64,000 nucleotides of DNA from Dromaius novaehollandiae. Lineage: Eukaryota > Chordata > Aves > Casuariiformes > Dromaiidae. The translations under genes and the position numbers were made by a program. Each line of letters opens with the position of its first letter. Positions within the stretch are counted from its first letter, which is position 1. Shown in pieces: positions 27,501 to 40,200 of the stretch. Location of the stretch: NCBI RefSeq assembly GCF_036370855.1, contig NC_088113.1:18186501-18250500 (forward strand), read 5' to 3'. The notes beneath the pieces are model-generated. The model was given only the letters and a program-made list of their open reading frames with translations, was not told the origin of the DNA and ran no database searches.

Positions 27501-28569
27501 TGGCTCAGACCCAAGTATAGATAAAATCCATGGTTAGAAGCACAAGCCCCTAGTGAAACCCCTGCAGCTCCTGAGCTGGCTCCATCAGCACAGCACCAAG
27601 GCTGAGCCTGCTGACCCACCTCGGCAGCCCCCCACCACCTGCCCCCACACCCAGAAGTGAGGGCAGCCGTGACCCAGCATCACTTCCCAGGCCCGACCAC
27701 CCTGGCGCTACCCGCACACCATTTGCTAAGCTTGCTTTTCAGAAACATAGCAAGAATTTAACATACCACATGAAAAAAAATAATTTGCAAATAAGAAAAA
27801 GTTTGCTTGTCTCATACCACCAAGAGCATCAATGGACAGATAACATTCAGTCCCCTGTCCAGAGAAGAGCCTGGCCTTGGAAAGCAGGAAAGAAGAGAGT
27901 ATAGAAAATACTCATGCTGCACTGAGACCCCAGTCCAGCTGCCAACAGGAAGAAGAAAATGAGACATGACAGTGAGATTGCCTCTCTGCACCACAAAGCA
28001 CCTCCAGAGCCATCCAAAATGAGTTACAGGAACCTGAACCCACTTCAGGTCACACACTAACATACCTGGCTCGAAATCTCACTTCTACCAGTTCCCAGGA
28101 AAAGCCTCTTGGAGCCAGGTGTTACCCTAAAAAGACAAATGTATTAACTTGCCAAACACTAGGACCAAGAAGAGATGCTTCTGTGCCCCCATCCTCTTAT
28201 AGCAGTGCTGGGCGAGCTCCTCAGCTGGCAAAAATCACCCTGACCACGGCCCGCTGTGCACACCTACACCTGGGGAGGATGATGCTGCGGTCATCCCAAA
28301 AGCCTGAGCAGAGGAAGAGCAAGCAGAGTTAAACACATCAGCTAGTTGAGCAGCATTGCAGGGAGAGCCTGGTTTGCAGCCCATTGCCATACAGGTTGTG
28401 CTACGGGCTTCTGTGCGCAGAGCAGAAAAAATGACGTCTCCCTGGTCGACTGCAAAAGCGACACCCCATCAGGGAGTCCGGGGCTTCAGGGCTCCCAGCA
28501 CAAACCAAACCACAGCTTTCCTTTTTCTGTGCACAAATAAAAAAAGAAACAAACTTTTTTCTTGGAAAA
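21585..28569. other. Intergenic, no gene recognised
   Basis: Mixed-composition DNA with only short open frames (under 140 codons). It contains a nested AT-rich palindrome (25082-25145). No transposon, RNA gene or coding exon recognised. Confidence 0.5.
25082..25145. repeat. Nested AT-rich inverted repeat
   Basis: The outer arms CATTATATC (25082-25090) and GATATAATG (25137-25145) enclose a perfect 20-nt palindrome (25109-25128) of TA/AAT composition. It could form a cruciform. Confidence 0.9.
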
Positions 28570-28830
28570 CAACAGCTCGGGTTAGCAATGACTTTATTGT
28601 GCTATTAATATGACCATAAACAAGAACAACATGTGTTTATAGGCTCAAGTGCTTCATTACTCTGTTGCTGACTTGGTAAAAATCACCGTGGCATCAGTAT
28701 AAAGTGCAACACGGACGAGATCATTGTAGTCATGTTGTAAAATCATCTGGGCAGGTGACCTTTGATCAAAGGCAATTGATAGCTCTGAGGCAGCTGTGCA
28801 ACAACAGTAAAGATAATAGTTGTCCACAGG
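28570..28830. promoter_or_regulatory. Candidate enhancer with TCF/LEF palindrome and HNF4-like repeat
   Basis: CCTTTGATCAAAGG (28759-28772) is a perfect palindrome made of two opposed TCF/LEF consensus sites. Overlapping it, TGATCAAAGGTCA (minus strand, 28769-28757) matches 11 of 13 positions of the DR1 element AGGTCAAAGGTCA used by HNF4/COUP/RXR. A CAGCTG E-box and AGATAA follow within 60 bp. It lies about 1.9 kb beyond the GATA5 poly(A) site. Confidence 0.4.
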
Positions 28831-28839
28831 CCGCCAGAG

Positions 28840-30110
28840 CCGTAGGAGAGCAAACACGCACCGGGCCGGGGTGAAGCAGAGGCAGCACCGAGGGGGCTTA
28901 GAAGGGTTTTAGGGGAAAAAATAGAAGTCTGCCTCTGAAATGTGTCTGTGGAAGAGGCCGTCCAGTAAGTGCAGGGAAGGAGCAGAAAGGAAAAAGTTAC
29001 CCTCATCCCGACTGTTTCCCTCCTTGTCACGCTGCCGCCTTTCGTCAGCCACCAGGCCCCGGGGTAGCCCGGCTCGCGGCCGGCGCTTACCAACAGGCCA
29101 TAAATAAAGTCGCTGGAGCCGCCGGCGTCAACGTCTTGGCGTCGCTCGGGTCTCGTTTGCCTGTAGAGCGACTCCCCGCCTCGGGGTCACGCCGACGGGG
29201 AAGGGAGGACCCCGCGCCGCCGGCCGGCCAAGTGGCCCCGCGGCCGCTCGGGCAGGGACGGCCGCCGGCCCCGCGCTGCCGCGTTATCAGCTGCGCCGCC
29301 GCGCGTTGCCCCGCGCCGGATATTGGCGGGCGAAAGAGTGGAAAAACAAACGGCGGAGACGCAAAGCCCTGACGAGAGCCCGGCCGCGCAAACAGGCCCT
29401 GCCGGCGCCGAGCGCGGCGCGGCCGGGCAGAGGGACCCGCCGCGGCGGCCTGTGGGTGCCCCCAAACCGCCCCGAGTGGGCCCCGTCCCCGTCCCCAGAG
29501 CTCGAGGGTCCCCCAGAGGCTAACAACCCCCCTCCGAAGAGAGCTGCCCCCGAGGGCTTTGCTGAAAGCAGGCCTTGAGGTGGCCGAGGAGCCGCGGTGG
29601 GAAAGCGCCGGCCTCCGCCTCGGGCGAGCCGCGACGCGATGCCAGATTTCACTCTCCCTGGTCATCTTCGGCCTGTTGTTTATAATAAAAATCAAGTGAT
29701 CCATCTCTTCTGACAAGAGGAAGAGTTGCTCCAGGAAGCCCTGGACAGGTCGACGTCTGTATTAAGGAACTATTACTTGACAGCTTCCTGGCCGTAAATA
29801 GCCGCCCAGCTCGGCCGGGTTTTATTTAGAAATAACAAATGAAGCAGGCCCCCGAAGTGACGTCGTGACCTCGCTCCCCCTCCGTTTCCCACCCGCCTCG
29901 GCGCGGTCCCCCCTCGCCCCAGCTCCCTCCAGCGCTCCCGGCCACCGGAGCCCCGGCCCAGCTGCGCGGAGCCAGGCCGGGCGCCGGCACGCTCCTGGCT
30001 CCATCCGCGCGGAGGCAGGAGGCCAGGAAAAGGCGAGACAACCTTCAATGCACCCCATGATGCTGCCGGCTGCTGCAAGCGCCGGGCGAGGTTCGCGGTG
30101 ATCTTCTGCT
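28840..30110. promoter_or_regulatory. CpG island downstream of GATA5
   Basis: Strongly CpG-rich at about 29040-29640 and 29860-30110, separated by an AT-richer segment with TTTATTTAGAAATAA-like sequence. It holds a GATA/E-box overlap TTATCAGCTG (29284-29293) and TGACGTCG (about 29859-29866). Open frames here run in several frames at once, as expected of stop-poor GC-rich DNA. It could be a promoter of an unannotated transcript or a GATA5 regulatory island. Confidence 0.5.
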
Positions 30111-30659
30111 CAGCTCCAAGAAAGCAACCTCTCCTGAGCGTTCCTTAAAAAAATAAGCAGGCATTTCTGACCTGCGTGGCTGAGAAGCTGGACACCCTCC
30201 CTCTGAAACATCCCGAAAACAGGAGGCCAATCAAACCCCCAAACCCCTTTTTCTCCAGCCTCTCAGATCTCTCAACCCATCCCTTAACTCTTTGGGGACT
30301 GACTGAGGATTTCGTAGAGCTCCGAGCTGGCAACATTGAGAACAATCAGAAAATATCAAAGAAAACTATTTTTTTATTATTGGGAGGTTTTCATCTTTTT
30401 TTTTGTCCTGTGGTTAGCCTAAAATAATAATAAAAAAATCTTTGTTTGGAGCTGGCATGGGAAGAGCAGCGTGTTTATTTTACGTATGACTCACCAGCTC
30501 GGCGTCGATACGCCAAACGCTTCAGAAGCTAACGCTCTATCGAGATGATCGTTTTTAATATAAAACAGTAAATGTTTAAAAACAACAGTTTTTTTTTTTC
30601 CTGCTGTGGCCAATAAAACATAAAGGAGGCCACACAGTTTACATTTTAATAAAATTAAG
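30111..30659. other. AT-rich spacer beyond GATA5 3' end
   Basis: AT-rich DNA with T and A runs between the CpG island and the GATA5 poly(A) site. No feature recognised. Confidence 0.6.
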
Positions 30660-30685
30660 TTATTTGATGCCACGTTATTACAGTC

Positions 30686-30691
30686 TTTATT
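30686..30691 (-). terminator. Distal poly(A) signal AATAAA of GATA5
   Basis: AATAAA on the minus strand, context CCAATAAAGACTG. A GU-rich downstream element (AAACTGTGTG, 30640-30631) lies about 50 nt beyond, which places likely cleavage near 30660-30675. Confidence 0.6.
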
Positions 30692-30769
30692 GGAAAGTGG
30701 AATAAATTGCACACAGAGGAGTCATAGGGGGGAGAAATCACCGCGAATAAACATAGATTCTGGGATGCA

Positions 30770-30775
30770 TTTATT
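30770..30775 (-). terminator. Proximal poly(A) signal AATAAA of GATA5
   Basis: AATAAA on the minus strand, context GAAATAAATGC, 306 nt after the stop. A TCTGTGTGC stretch lies about 60 nt downstream. Either or both signals may be used. Confidence 0.5.
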
Positions 30776-31080
30776 TCTTGGTTTCATCTCAGGAGGACGG
30801 AGGCTTTCCTCGCGAAAACAGAAGCGTCCCCAGCTCTCCTCCTTCGGGGAGGCAGCTCCGGGTCCCTCTGGCCGAGGAGAGGCTTCCCGGGAAGGCAGCG
30901 CCGCAGCCCGGCGAGCCCGGCCGTGCCCGGCCAGCGTTTCTGGCGCACGTCCTCTGCGAGAAATCTGTCCTTCCGCAGCGCCCGTGCTGCCGCTCGGCCC
31001 CTCGCCGTCCCGAAGCGCCGCGTGCCCCCGCGGGGAGAACGTCGCCGTTGGTCCGAAGCCCCTCCGGGGCCGGCGGGCTC

Positions 31081-31236
31081 CTAGGCGAGTGCCAGCGCGC
31101 ACCAGGAGTCCTGCCGCAGGGGCACGCTCAGCCCCGACGGCTGCGCCACGGCGGCGGGCGAGAAGGCGTAATCCTCCGCTTCGAACTTGAACTCGGCGTG
31201 GCCGCCGGCCAGCGCGTCCTCCGACTGGCTGGGCGC
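31081..31236 (-). CDS. GATA5: GATA5 last coding exon (C-terminal activation tail, residues 343-393)
   Basis: The acceptor is ccgtctccgcag|GCG and the stop is TAG at 31083-31081. It encodes [20 protein letters not shown] and so on, with the [11 protein letters not shown] block and the terminal CALALA. This tail is the clearest GATA5 family signature: the EFKFE-ED-F block is absent from GATA4 and GATA6. Confidence 0.96.
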   Translation of the reverse strand, partial: APSQSEDALAGGHAEFKFEAEDYAFSPAAVAQPSGLSVPLRQDSWCALALA

Positions 31237-34200
31237 CTGCGGAGACGGCGGGAGGAGAAGGTGACGACAGAGCCGCGGACGGCGGGTTTTCTAGGCAGGG
31301 CTGAGCCAGCACGCTTAGGAGATGGAAAGCCAAGGCACGGTCTCGCTCCAATGACCCCCTCTCATCTAAGGCAGGGGTTTCATGGAGCACTAAGGGAATC
31401 AGGTGCTCGGCTTTCATTGAGGTCAGGTAGGCAACGGGGTGCCTAACTCTCCTAAACCCCAAGCTGCTGGAATTCGTATTAATTTTCCTGCCATCTTACT
31501 CAGGATTAATGGGATACAATACAGGCCCATTCCTGGTAGCCGGTTATTTGCCATAATGATCACACTTGTCACAACGTAGTGGTAGCAACGTGACAGACCG
31601 TGAATATGATGGATTAGCCCTGACGCCAGTTCTGCACGTCGGAGGACCCTGTACCTAGGCAGAGGGTGCTCCATCCCCAGGCCGGGGAGCGTGAGGAGCG
31701 GTCCGGGAGAAGACGTCACAGTGCCTGTCTCCCATTATTTATTGACCGAACATATCCAGTTCAGAGGTCTCTAGGCACATGTATATTTTTTAAGAGCACA
31801 GCACAAATCAGATTTATCAGTTTCAGCCAAAAAATCTCTCCCATAAAGTCAAGATGGCACCAAGCCAAGAGTTTTGGATCTCAAGCTGAACTTCCCCTCC
31901 ATGCAAGCATGTTCAGATTGAGGGGCTTGGTTAGACCCAACATAAAGATAATGGCAGGGTCACAAAATTTTGATTGGTGGGTTGATTTAGAGTCATTTTT
32001 TCCACCACAAAGATAAAATAGCAACCCTTCCAAACAAATCCGCAAGGCAAAAGTACGGCCACGCGATCAGTGGTCTCTAGACAGCGTAACAGCTCTGTGA
32101 GTGCTGAGCACCTCAGGACTGCAGGGAGCAGATAACGTATACCCAACGGGCCTATCCCTTGGGAAGTAGGGAATTTTCCAGCTAGGGCTGGCCCCACTGG
32201 ATCGACAAGGTCATAACTGCAAGGATTTGATTGCATACCCTTGGCACGTGGTGGCAGGAGATCAGCACCAAACCCAGCTCCACGCCGAGCCCGTTCCCCA
32301 GTGGATGGGCCCTGCGGCAGCTTTGCTGGAGGCTGCAGCAGAGCTCAGCCTTCTCAGCTCCCCGGCTGCACGACGAGGAAGCTGATGGGGAGCCGATAGC
32401 CTGGAGCCTTTCCAGGCTCACAACGTCTTGGCTCGCACTCCCCGCTTTCCTAGCTCCGAGGCAGTCCATCAGCCGGGCCAGCCTGGAGCTGCGGCTCCCT
32501 GGCTTTCCAGGATCTCCAGCTCCAGGGCTGAGCGGCTGGTGAGCTGCCCTGGTGAGCTCATCCCGGCAAGCCTTGCTCTGGGGCCTCCTTCCAGGGAACC
32601 ACCGTGCTGTCCGGGGGTCTCGTTCCCTTTCGGGGGGACTTGCAATGTTTGTGGGCTTTGCTGTGCACCCGCACAAAGCCAGAGTGGTCGTGTTGCCTCA
32701 CTGACCTCTCCAGCCGCATTTCGAGCCCACGCTTTTAACCATTTGCAAGGAAAAGGTGTGTCTGGGGGGAGAAGACAGGCTAAGGAGGTGGACGGGAGGA
32801 TCTAGCTATAAATTTGCGGTGTCAGTGGCACAAATGAATTGCTCAGCCTCCTCGAGCCCAGCCGGGTCAGCAATGCAGAGGGGTGCGGGGCCCCCCGCCC
32901 CGGCAAGCAACCCGCTGCCACCTGGGCTCACCTGGGAGACGGACACGAGGGTTTGTCCAGGGTACTGCGAGGTCGCACTGGGCTCTGACTTTAAAGTGAC
33001 CGTGCTGTCGGAGGTGGTAATGGAAGAAGGGGAGTTAGTGGCCGAAGTCGTAGACCCTGGAAGATAATCGTTACAGCACGATGAAGCAACATGGGAAAAA
33101 ACATGTGTTCTTGAGGAAATTTGTATTTTAATGGCTGCCATCATATCTCATGGTATGATTAGACTGTTCTCTTACTCCCCCTCAGCTTCCTCAGGGTAAG
33201 GGCCCTCATTTGGCTCAAATATGCTGAGGAGGAGGAGGAGAAGGAAGAGGAGGAGGAGGAGGAGCCTTTCACAGCCTGGCAGCTTTGGTCTTTACACCAG
33301 CTGGAGGGGCAAATGCCGAGCGCGTCATGCTAACTTCCCCTCGGCCCTCAAACGCGCCATCCCCTGCCGTTTGCCCGTACCCGGGAGCTTTCCCACCAGC
33401 AGCTTTTCCCACCCCGGCTTTACATCTGCTCCAGGCCCCGGTGACAATAATAAAAGCACTTTACCTGTCGAGGTTTTGCCTTTGGTGATGTTTTTAGGCT
33501 TCCTTTTCCTTGTCTGGATGCTTTCCTTTTTCATGGCCAGAGGTCGTGGTACCTTGACATCCAAAAGTTTGGGATCATTAATATTGTATTTTGCTCAGAT
33601 CCTTCCCACATGTGTTGCTTTCCCATTTACATGCTGCAGCTCACACAACGCACCTAAAGTCCTTGTCCTTCACTAAGTGCTATTTTTCTCTGCAACAGGC
33701 CTTGGCTGGAAGATGTATAAGGCTAACAGCTAAGGCTTTCCCACAAATTTTGTTTTTTCCTTTATTTCCTATTTTCCTTTTCCTGATTTATTAGTGACCT
33801 TTATGACAGGGCCCTATTAAATTACAGTGACAGCTGGGGCCTGCATGGCTTGGAGGGAACGGTCATGGGATACAGAGACTTTAACCTTTACAGCAGGAGT
33901 TTAGAGAGGCCTGTAGGGAAGGGCGAATTCTCCTCTTTGGCTCATGGACGTGTTACTGGTAGTTCCCATCCTTTGGGGATAAATGTTATCAGCCAACCTC
34001 CGTGCAGGCTCCTTGGCATCCTTCACACATGCTGAATTACCCCATCTAGCAGAAATATGCACTTTATCTCCAGTCCGGGTTTGGGCAGCTTCAGCTTCCA
34101 GCTCCTGGAGGCAGTTAAGCTTTTTTTCTTGGAGCAACCTGGCAAACCACCTAAGTAAGAGCCATCCAGAGCCAGAAATCTCTTCTCTATTCAGGTACCT

Positions 34201-37200
34201 CCTGACAGCGTTCCAGTTCCCCCTTTAATCTCTTTTGGATAACCTAAGTAGAGTGATTTAGCTGCTCCAGGAGACAGGACTGGGTCTGGCTGCAGCTCTT
34301 TCGAGCCCAGTCTAGATATCCCGGACCGGGACGCGCTCAGACGGGGCCCGTCCCGCCGCCAGCGCAGTCCTCACCCCGTGGAGCTTCATGTAGAGCCCGC
34401 AGGCGTTGCAGACGGGCTCCCCTTCGGCGTTCCTCCTCCAGAGCGTGGTGTTGGTGGTGTGGCAGTTCGTGCAACAGAGGCCAGCACGTCTGGACGAGGA
34501 CTGCAAAAACGAGCAAGCAAACCAAACTCGCGTGAGTGCACGCACAGAAAAGACAGATTGGGAAGTTTCCTTCCAGAGAGGAATAAAATCCCTGATTACA
34601 ACAATTTCCTGGAAAATGTGAAACACATAAGATAGCCAAATTCAGATCAAAGACATAGCAGTCAAGTGAGATCACTCCAATTTGCAACTGCTTTTTTACT
34701 GAGGTTGATAAACCTGGCAAATATCCTTCCAGCCCATTTCACAAACTTTCAGCAAATCTCCTCCAAATAATCATAACTCATAACACAGAGCACTTTCCTC
34801 CAAGAGATCCAGTGAGACGGAGAAAGAGTCTATGAAAACACCAGCCAGCCTTTAAGTGCACACGTTATGACCGCAGCAGAGAAGTGCCGTTGCTGTAAGT
34901 GAACTGCTCTCCTTTTCTGCTCTCAAAACTGCCATCAAAGTTAATAACATCCCAATTAATCTCTGTTTTAAGACAACTGGAATCAATTGGCTGAACTGAG
35001 CAGAACCAAACTGAACTGAACTGGCCCAGTCTGATGTGACAAGAAAGGTTATTAATTGTGCGTCTCACACATAATCTGTTCTCTTACAGACTGCTGAAAC
35101 ACCTTGTAAACATTAATTAATTACATATTTTGTGGGTGCAGTGACTGCTGACTCTGACACGCTAATGGATGTTTTAATGAAACATTAAATGAATTAAATG
35201 AAACATTTCCTTCTCCAAAAGGAGAAGGAAAATATTCTGGCAGAAGCAGCAGCCTCGGCTCTGACGCTGCACTCTGCGCTGCTGGGAAACGCAGAAGTCT
35301 CCATATCAAGACCTGTCAATTTAATTTGGCATTTCATTTTAATGTCTCTTAGCATTAGGCATTCAAACTATTTTAATAAGAGACTTAAGTACGTATGAAG
35401 ATAGTGGTGACATAAGTGGTATCACAGGATCTGCACCTTCAGGTGTTTGAATATGTTCTTCAGCCTTGAGAAAAATCACTTTGATTCCTCTCAAAAACAG
35501 ATGATAGGTGATGCAGGCAATGGAGAATGCCTGTTTGGGTTTTTTCCCATCATTGCTTGGTATCGTGATGAAGCAGCATGACGCATGAGGTAGGTTGAGT
35601 AGGAATAAAAACAAAATGTTTTTACAAGGTTGCAGTCAAATAAGGATCAGCTTTGAGTTTCAAAACGCAGAGGTGCCATGTCCAAGCTTTGAGTCACTGG
35701 TTGCTAAGCAAAGCAGTTTCAGCAACGATTTGCAAATAATTGCATCACTTCAGAAATTATTTATCTTTCAAGAAATGACCAGGCAAAAATAATACAGCCA
35801 GGTGCGAGCTGACAAGCCTGGTACAGAGGAGCACAAAGTCTCCCTAGCAATTCTTGTCCCTAGTAGGGGACGTGGTATCGCGGTGAGATCCTGAATCGGC
35901 TACGGAGCTACTTCCAGGCGTCTCAGCTGCAGGGGCCGCGTTGTTCTCCCCTGCCGCCAGCACGGCCCCGGCCCCGCCAGCTGCTCAGCACCTCCCTCTG
36001 CTCCGTGGGGAAGGAGCCCTGTGGTCGGCAGCCCCCGAGCCCGGTCCCGGGGCGGCTCCCGCTGCAGCAGAGGGGGAATTTGGGAGTGCTCGGCCCCGGG
36101 CTGGCCGTGCCCGGTGAGGACCTGGGGAGACCAGACCCGTCATTGCCTGGGAGCGGAGGGAGGCCAATGCAGAGCCCTTTGGAAAGTCCCAAGATTTCTC
36201 GTCGCTCGCAGGCACCGGGGAGGGAGGGACGCCCTGTCCCTATTTCACGCGGCGCCTACAGCCGAGGTGGGACTAGGACGGGCACCGCCGGCGGCCCAAG
36301 GCCAGCGCCAGCCCTGCCCGAGCCGTCCCTGCGCTGCCGGAGCCGCCGGCCGCGTGGCACCACCCGCCCACGCTCCGTCCTCTGTGCTCTTCAAGGAGCC
36401 CAGGAGCCCAGGAACCCACCTCGAGGACAAAACAGCCTGGATAAACCCCGCCGCCCTCCGAGAGCCAGTCCCCGCGGCACAACTTGCCGATTTAGCGAGG
36501 AAGAGACAGTCAAGGCTACCCCTGCTCACTGAAGGACGAGGATACAATACGTTATTGCTGGTTTCCCAGCAGATCCCCTAAAAGCAAGTGCGTTTCTGCC
36601 AGCCTCCACCCGGCCTGCCTTTGTAGCGTTCTGACCTTGTCTAGGAAGTTGTTGACTTCAACATTGTGCTCCGGTGTTTATTTATACAAATGCAGTGTAC
36701 GCTCAAACAAAAACTCTTTGCGGACCACGCTCGACAGCCAGCTGCTGCTGCTGAGCTCGAGGAGTCAGTAGTTGGTGCACATTGAACCAAACGCGTGTTG
36801 CCGCTGCCGGGGAGCCCAAGGAGCTCAGAGCCGGTGGGGCAGGTCCCTCGGAGGGAGCCCAACGCCAGCACAGACTTTGCTTCATGACCTCCTCAAAAGT
36901 GGAAGTGAAACCTTGGGGGTTTCATGGGAAAAAAGAAGCCTCTGAACTCCAAGAAGATTTAATCGATGCTTCTTTGCCCCCCCTTGCCAGGCAAGGAGCT
37001 GGTTTTGATAGAAAAGAGGCTGCAGCAAAGCGTATTGAGATACCGGAGTTCGGTGAGCTACGGTGGCATGTTGCCTCACCTCCCAAAAGCAGGCAGGGCC
37101 GAGGGGGAGGCTCAGAGCCCAGCAAAACACATCCGCATCGTCTGAAATTCGCCTTTGCTGGCCTGGTTCTGGGCAAAACCACACCTCAGAGGACTAGTGA

Positions 37201-40200
37201 ATGGCAGGAACCAACGGCAATGGGAAAACTAAGCAACACACAGCATCACTGCAGCCACCACACTAGATTCCCACCAGTTTGCACCAGATGATGATCAATC
37301 CCGTGCCCACTCCCTGCAGAAGTGGCACCAAAACCACTAAGTCTTGCAAACTGTAAAAAAAGGACAGACTGAAAAAAACCACTGAGCCCTGAGTGCAAAA
37401 GATGCCTCCAATTAGTCCTTTTGCCCAGCGCTGTGCGGAGCTTGCTGAGCACACGACGAGCACTGCATCTGCCCCTCGTGTGCCGCACCGCGAGATGCAG
37501 CTCTGGGCCTAAAACGCTGCCGCGTTAGCAGAGGTTCATGCCCACGAGTGCAGCCATCCAGCCCCAGGGGCTGCTCTTGGATGGTGAGGGTGACTTGACC
37601 TTTAGGACTGGGTCTAAGGTATCACGTGGTGAAACACAGCAAGAAACTTTGGATAGGGAAGGTTCTGCCTAAAATGACATGCTGCTCCCATCCTTCTCCA
37701 AGATAATTCCTTTCTGCTGAAAACCGGATTCGGTCGGCAGCAAAATGGCTGTCCCTGCTACATAGAGGACGTTGCCTTATCACAGAAAAAGAAACAAAAA
37801 GAACTGAAAACTATACTATGAGCGCCAGCCCCCTCCCACGCACAAGCGGGCGGACTGCTACCGGGCTGCCGCACGTCGTTCCTGCCGTGTCACACGGGCC
37901 ATGTGCAATCGCCAGTGCAAGACGCCCGGCACCTTTTTTCAGTGGGACTTTGCTTTGTAAAAACAGAAGTCAGAATAACTCGTAAAGCAGTATCCAGTTA
38001 CAGAGCAAAGGTCATAATGTAAAGGACAAAAGCGACCGTTTTTTGCTCTCTGCGTCTGTATCTCACGGCATTGTGAAACAGCCTGTTTCAATGGCCGGTT
38101 GTGCTCCCAGCGCAGCAGTCCCACTGCGTTCACCACCTTCTCAAACGGCGTGCGTGAGATTACGCGGTGGCATTGCACAGGAGACGTCCCACGCAGTGCA
38201 AGTCGACTGGGGAAGGAAGCATCCGAAAGCAGAGGCAGGCAGGTAGCTGCCCCCGTGGCGGGTTTGCTCTGGGGCACCAGAGGAATTACACCCCCAACTT
38301 TTCAGTGGACGAGGAGCGTTTTCCCCAAAAAGAAAACAGCAGATCTTAGCTAGCATGAAGCAGAGGAGATCCCGCAGCCGTAAGTGAGGACCCGCCTGCG
38401 GGGAGGGCAGGGCACCCCCGACTCCCCGCTGGGCACTGCACCTTGCAGCACACGCCAGCACCCTCCCGACCACCCTCGGCGGGTCCCTTCCTCCGGCAGG
38501 GCAGCACTTGCTGCAAAACGGGATTTCAAACCCCTCAGGAAAATCCGTGACTTTGAAATGCTTCGTTCCAAAATCAGGATGGAAAGTCAAAATTGCAGCC
38601 CCTTTTCTTTCCTATACAACAAAATCTCCTCGGGTATTTCCTCCCAAACTTACTGAGGCTTTTCTCTTCAATAAGAACTGACTCCTTCATTTGGGCGTTA
38701 TCATTATTCTCCTTCCTAATAGTCAAAACAATAAAAAGGCTGAAAGTGCTTCGATAATTCCCAACCAGATTTGCTCATCCCCGGGAAATATCTTAATCCT
38801 CCGCGTGAGCATTCTCCAGCAGAAAATGGTTTGCTGAAAAACGCCCAGTGGATGCCACCGCGGCCGTGACGGATGAGCAAGCAGGGGTTCACCGGCGGCC
38901 CCCAAGGCGCTGGGGTCCCCGGGTGCTGTGCCAGGCTCCCAGCGCCGGCGGCACGTATCCAGCGACGCGGCACGGGGGCAGGCAGCGTCCTGCCGACAGC
39001 CTCGCCGCGGCCAGAACGGGCAGCGGGAGGGTCGGCTCCCCTCCCGCATGCCGAAATAAAGTGCTTAATAACAGCGTGACCTATCTGCCTTAATTCCTTT
39101 GTGGAAAAGCTGTCGAAAAAGCCCTGAAAACGCAGCTAGCGTCACGTTTTGATGCCAGTCGTACGCCCAAATGCAGGCTTGGCTTTAAACCGTTTTGCAC
39201 AGATCCTGCAATACACAGATCGCACTTGCTCCAAAGAAATCAGCGGCATAACTCTGAGATTCGCAGCCCAGCAAAGATCAGGGTCTGATGCTGGGATGCA
39301 GATTTAATTACATTAAAGGAGATCAGAAACATTCTGATAACACAGGTAAATCCCATTGGATAATGCAAAATGTTTCGCAGAAATGCATCCGTTTCGATGT
39401 CACCACAGAGCAGAACGAAACTGCTTTCCCACAGAGCCACTCACCGCTCCTTGCTTTTGGTAAATGCAGAGTTACATTCATGGTATCAGAAGCGGAATGA
39501 AACATTTTCCTCTATCCCAAATTATTTTTACGGATTTATTAACCAGAAATTTGCTGCTCTTGGATTATTGCTAATAATTTGTTTTGCAGCAGGAAAATGA
39601 ATGCCCGAATACAGCGGGAGCGAGACGCGAAGGAGCTCCCAGCTGCTCCCAGCGCCAGCCCCGAGACAAACATCCTGTTTGCCATGACTCTGCTGATGAC
39701 AGGCTCCGAAAGCAAAACTGTTACCACCAAATTTAAACATCCCAAAGCGACTGTACAAATAAAGTACGCGCCTTTCCTCTCTCACGATGAGAGCCCAATT
39801 GCAGGAAGCCCAGTGCCATGTCGCGGGAGAATTAATGCGTTAACCTGCACAGAAACCGGGAGCTCACGAGCGCCCGGCCGCCCCGCGGCAGATGCAGCAG
39901 GGCCTTCCAGCATGGTCGCCGGGCCTCATCCTGCTCCCACAAACCCGCCTGGGCCAGCTCAGGGTTGGTCCCTATCTCCTGTCCAACTGCTGTGCCTAGA
40001 CCACGCGTGTCTGCATGAAAAGATAGGAAATAATAGAAGGAAAGCAGCTGGTCCACGGAGCTGGGAGAAGCCCGCAGAGCCCCGTTTGTCCCCGGGCCGC
40101 CAGCACGGCCACCGGCCCCCTCGGCTCAGCTGGGCCCAATCCTCTCCGCGCAGCCCCAGGACCCCTCCGGTCCCCGTCCGCCCGTCTCCGGGCTGCGGAT

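Larger units (their letters stand above)
30660..31080 (-). other. GATA5: GATA5 3' UTR
   Basis: The untranslated region follows TAG at 31081. Its first 250 nt are CpG-rich, continuing the island over the last exon, then it becomes AT-rich. Two poly(A) signals are present; use of the distal one gives a 3' UTR of about 415 nt. The exact 3' end is inferred. Confidence 0.7.

Noticed and set aside
1-30600. Exons of RBBP8NL, the expected downstream neighbour
   Set aside because: No coiled-coil N-terminal exon or other recognisable segment was found among the open frames; it probably lies beyond the left edge, or its exons are too short to see.
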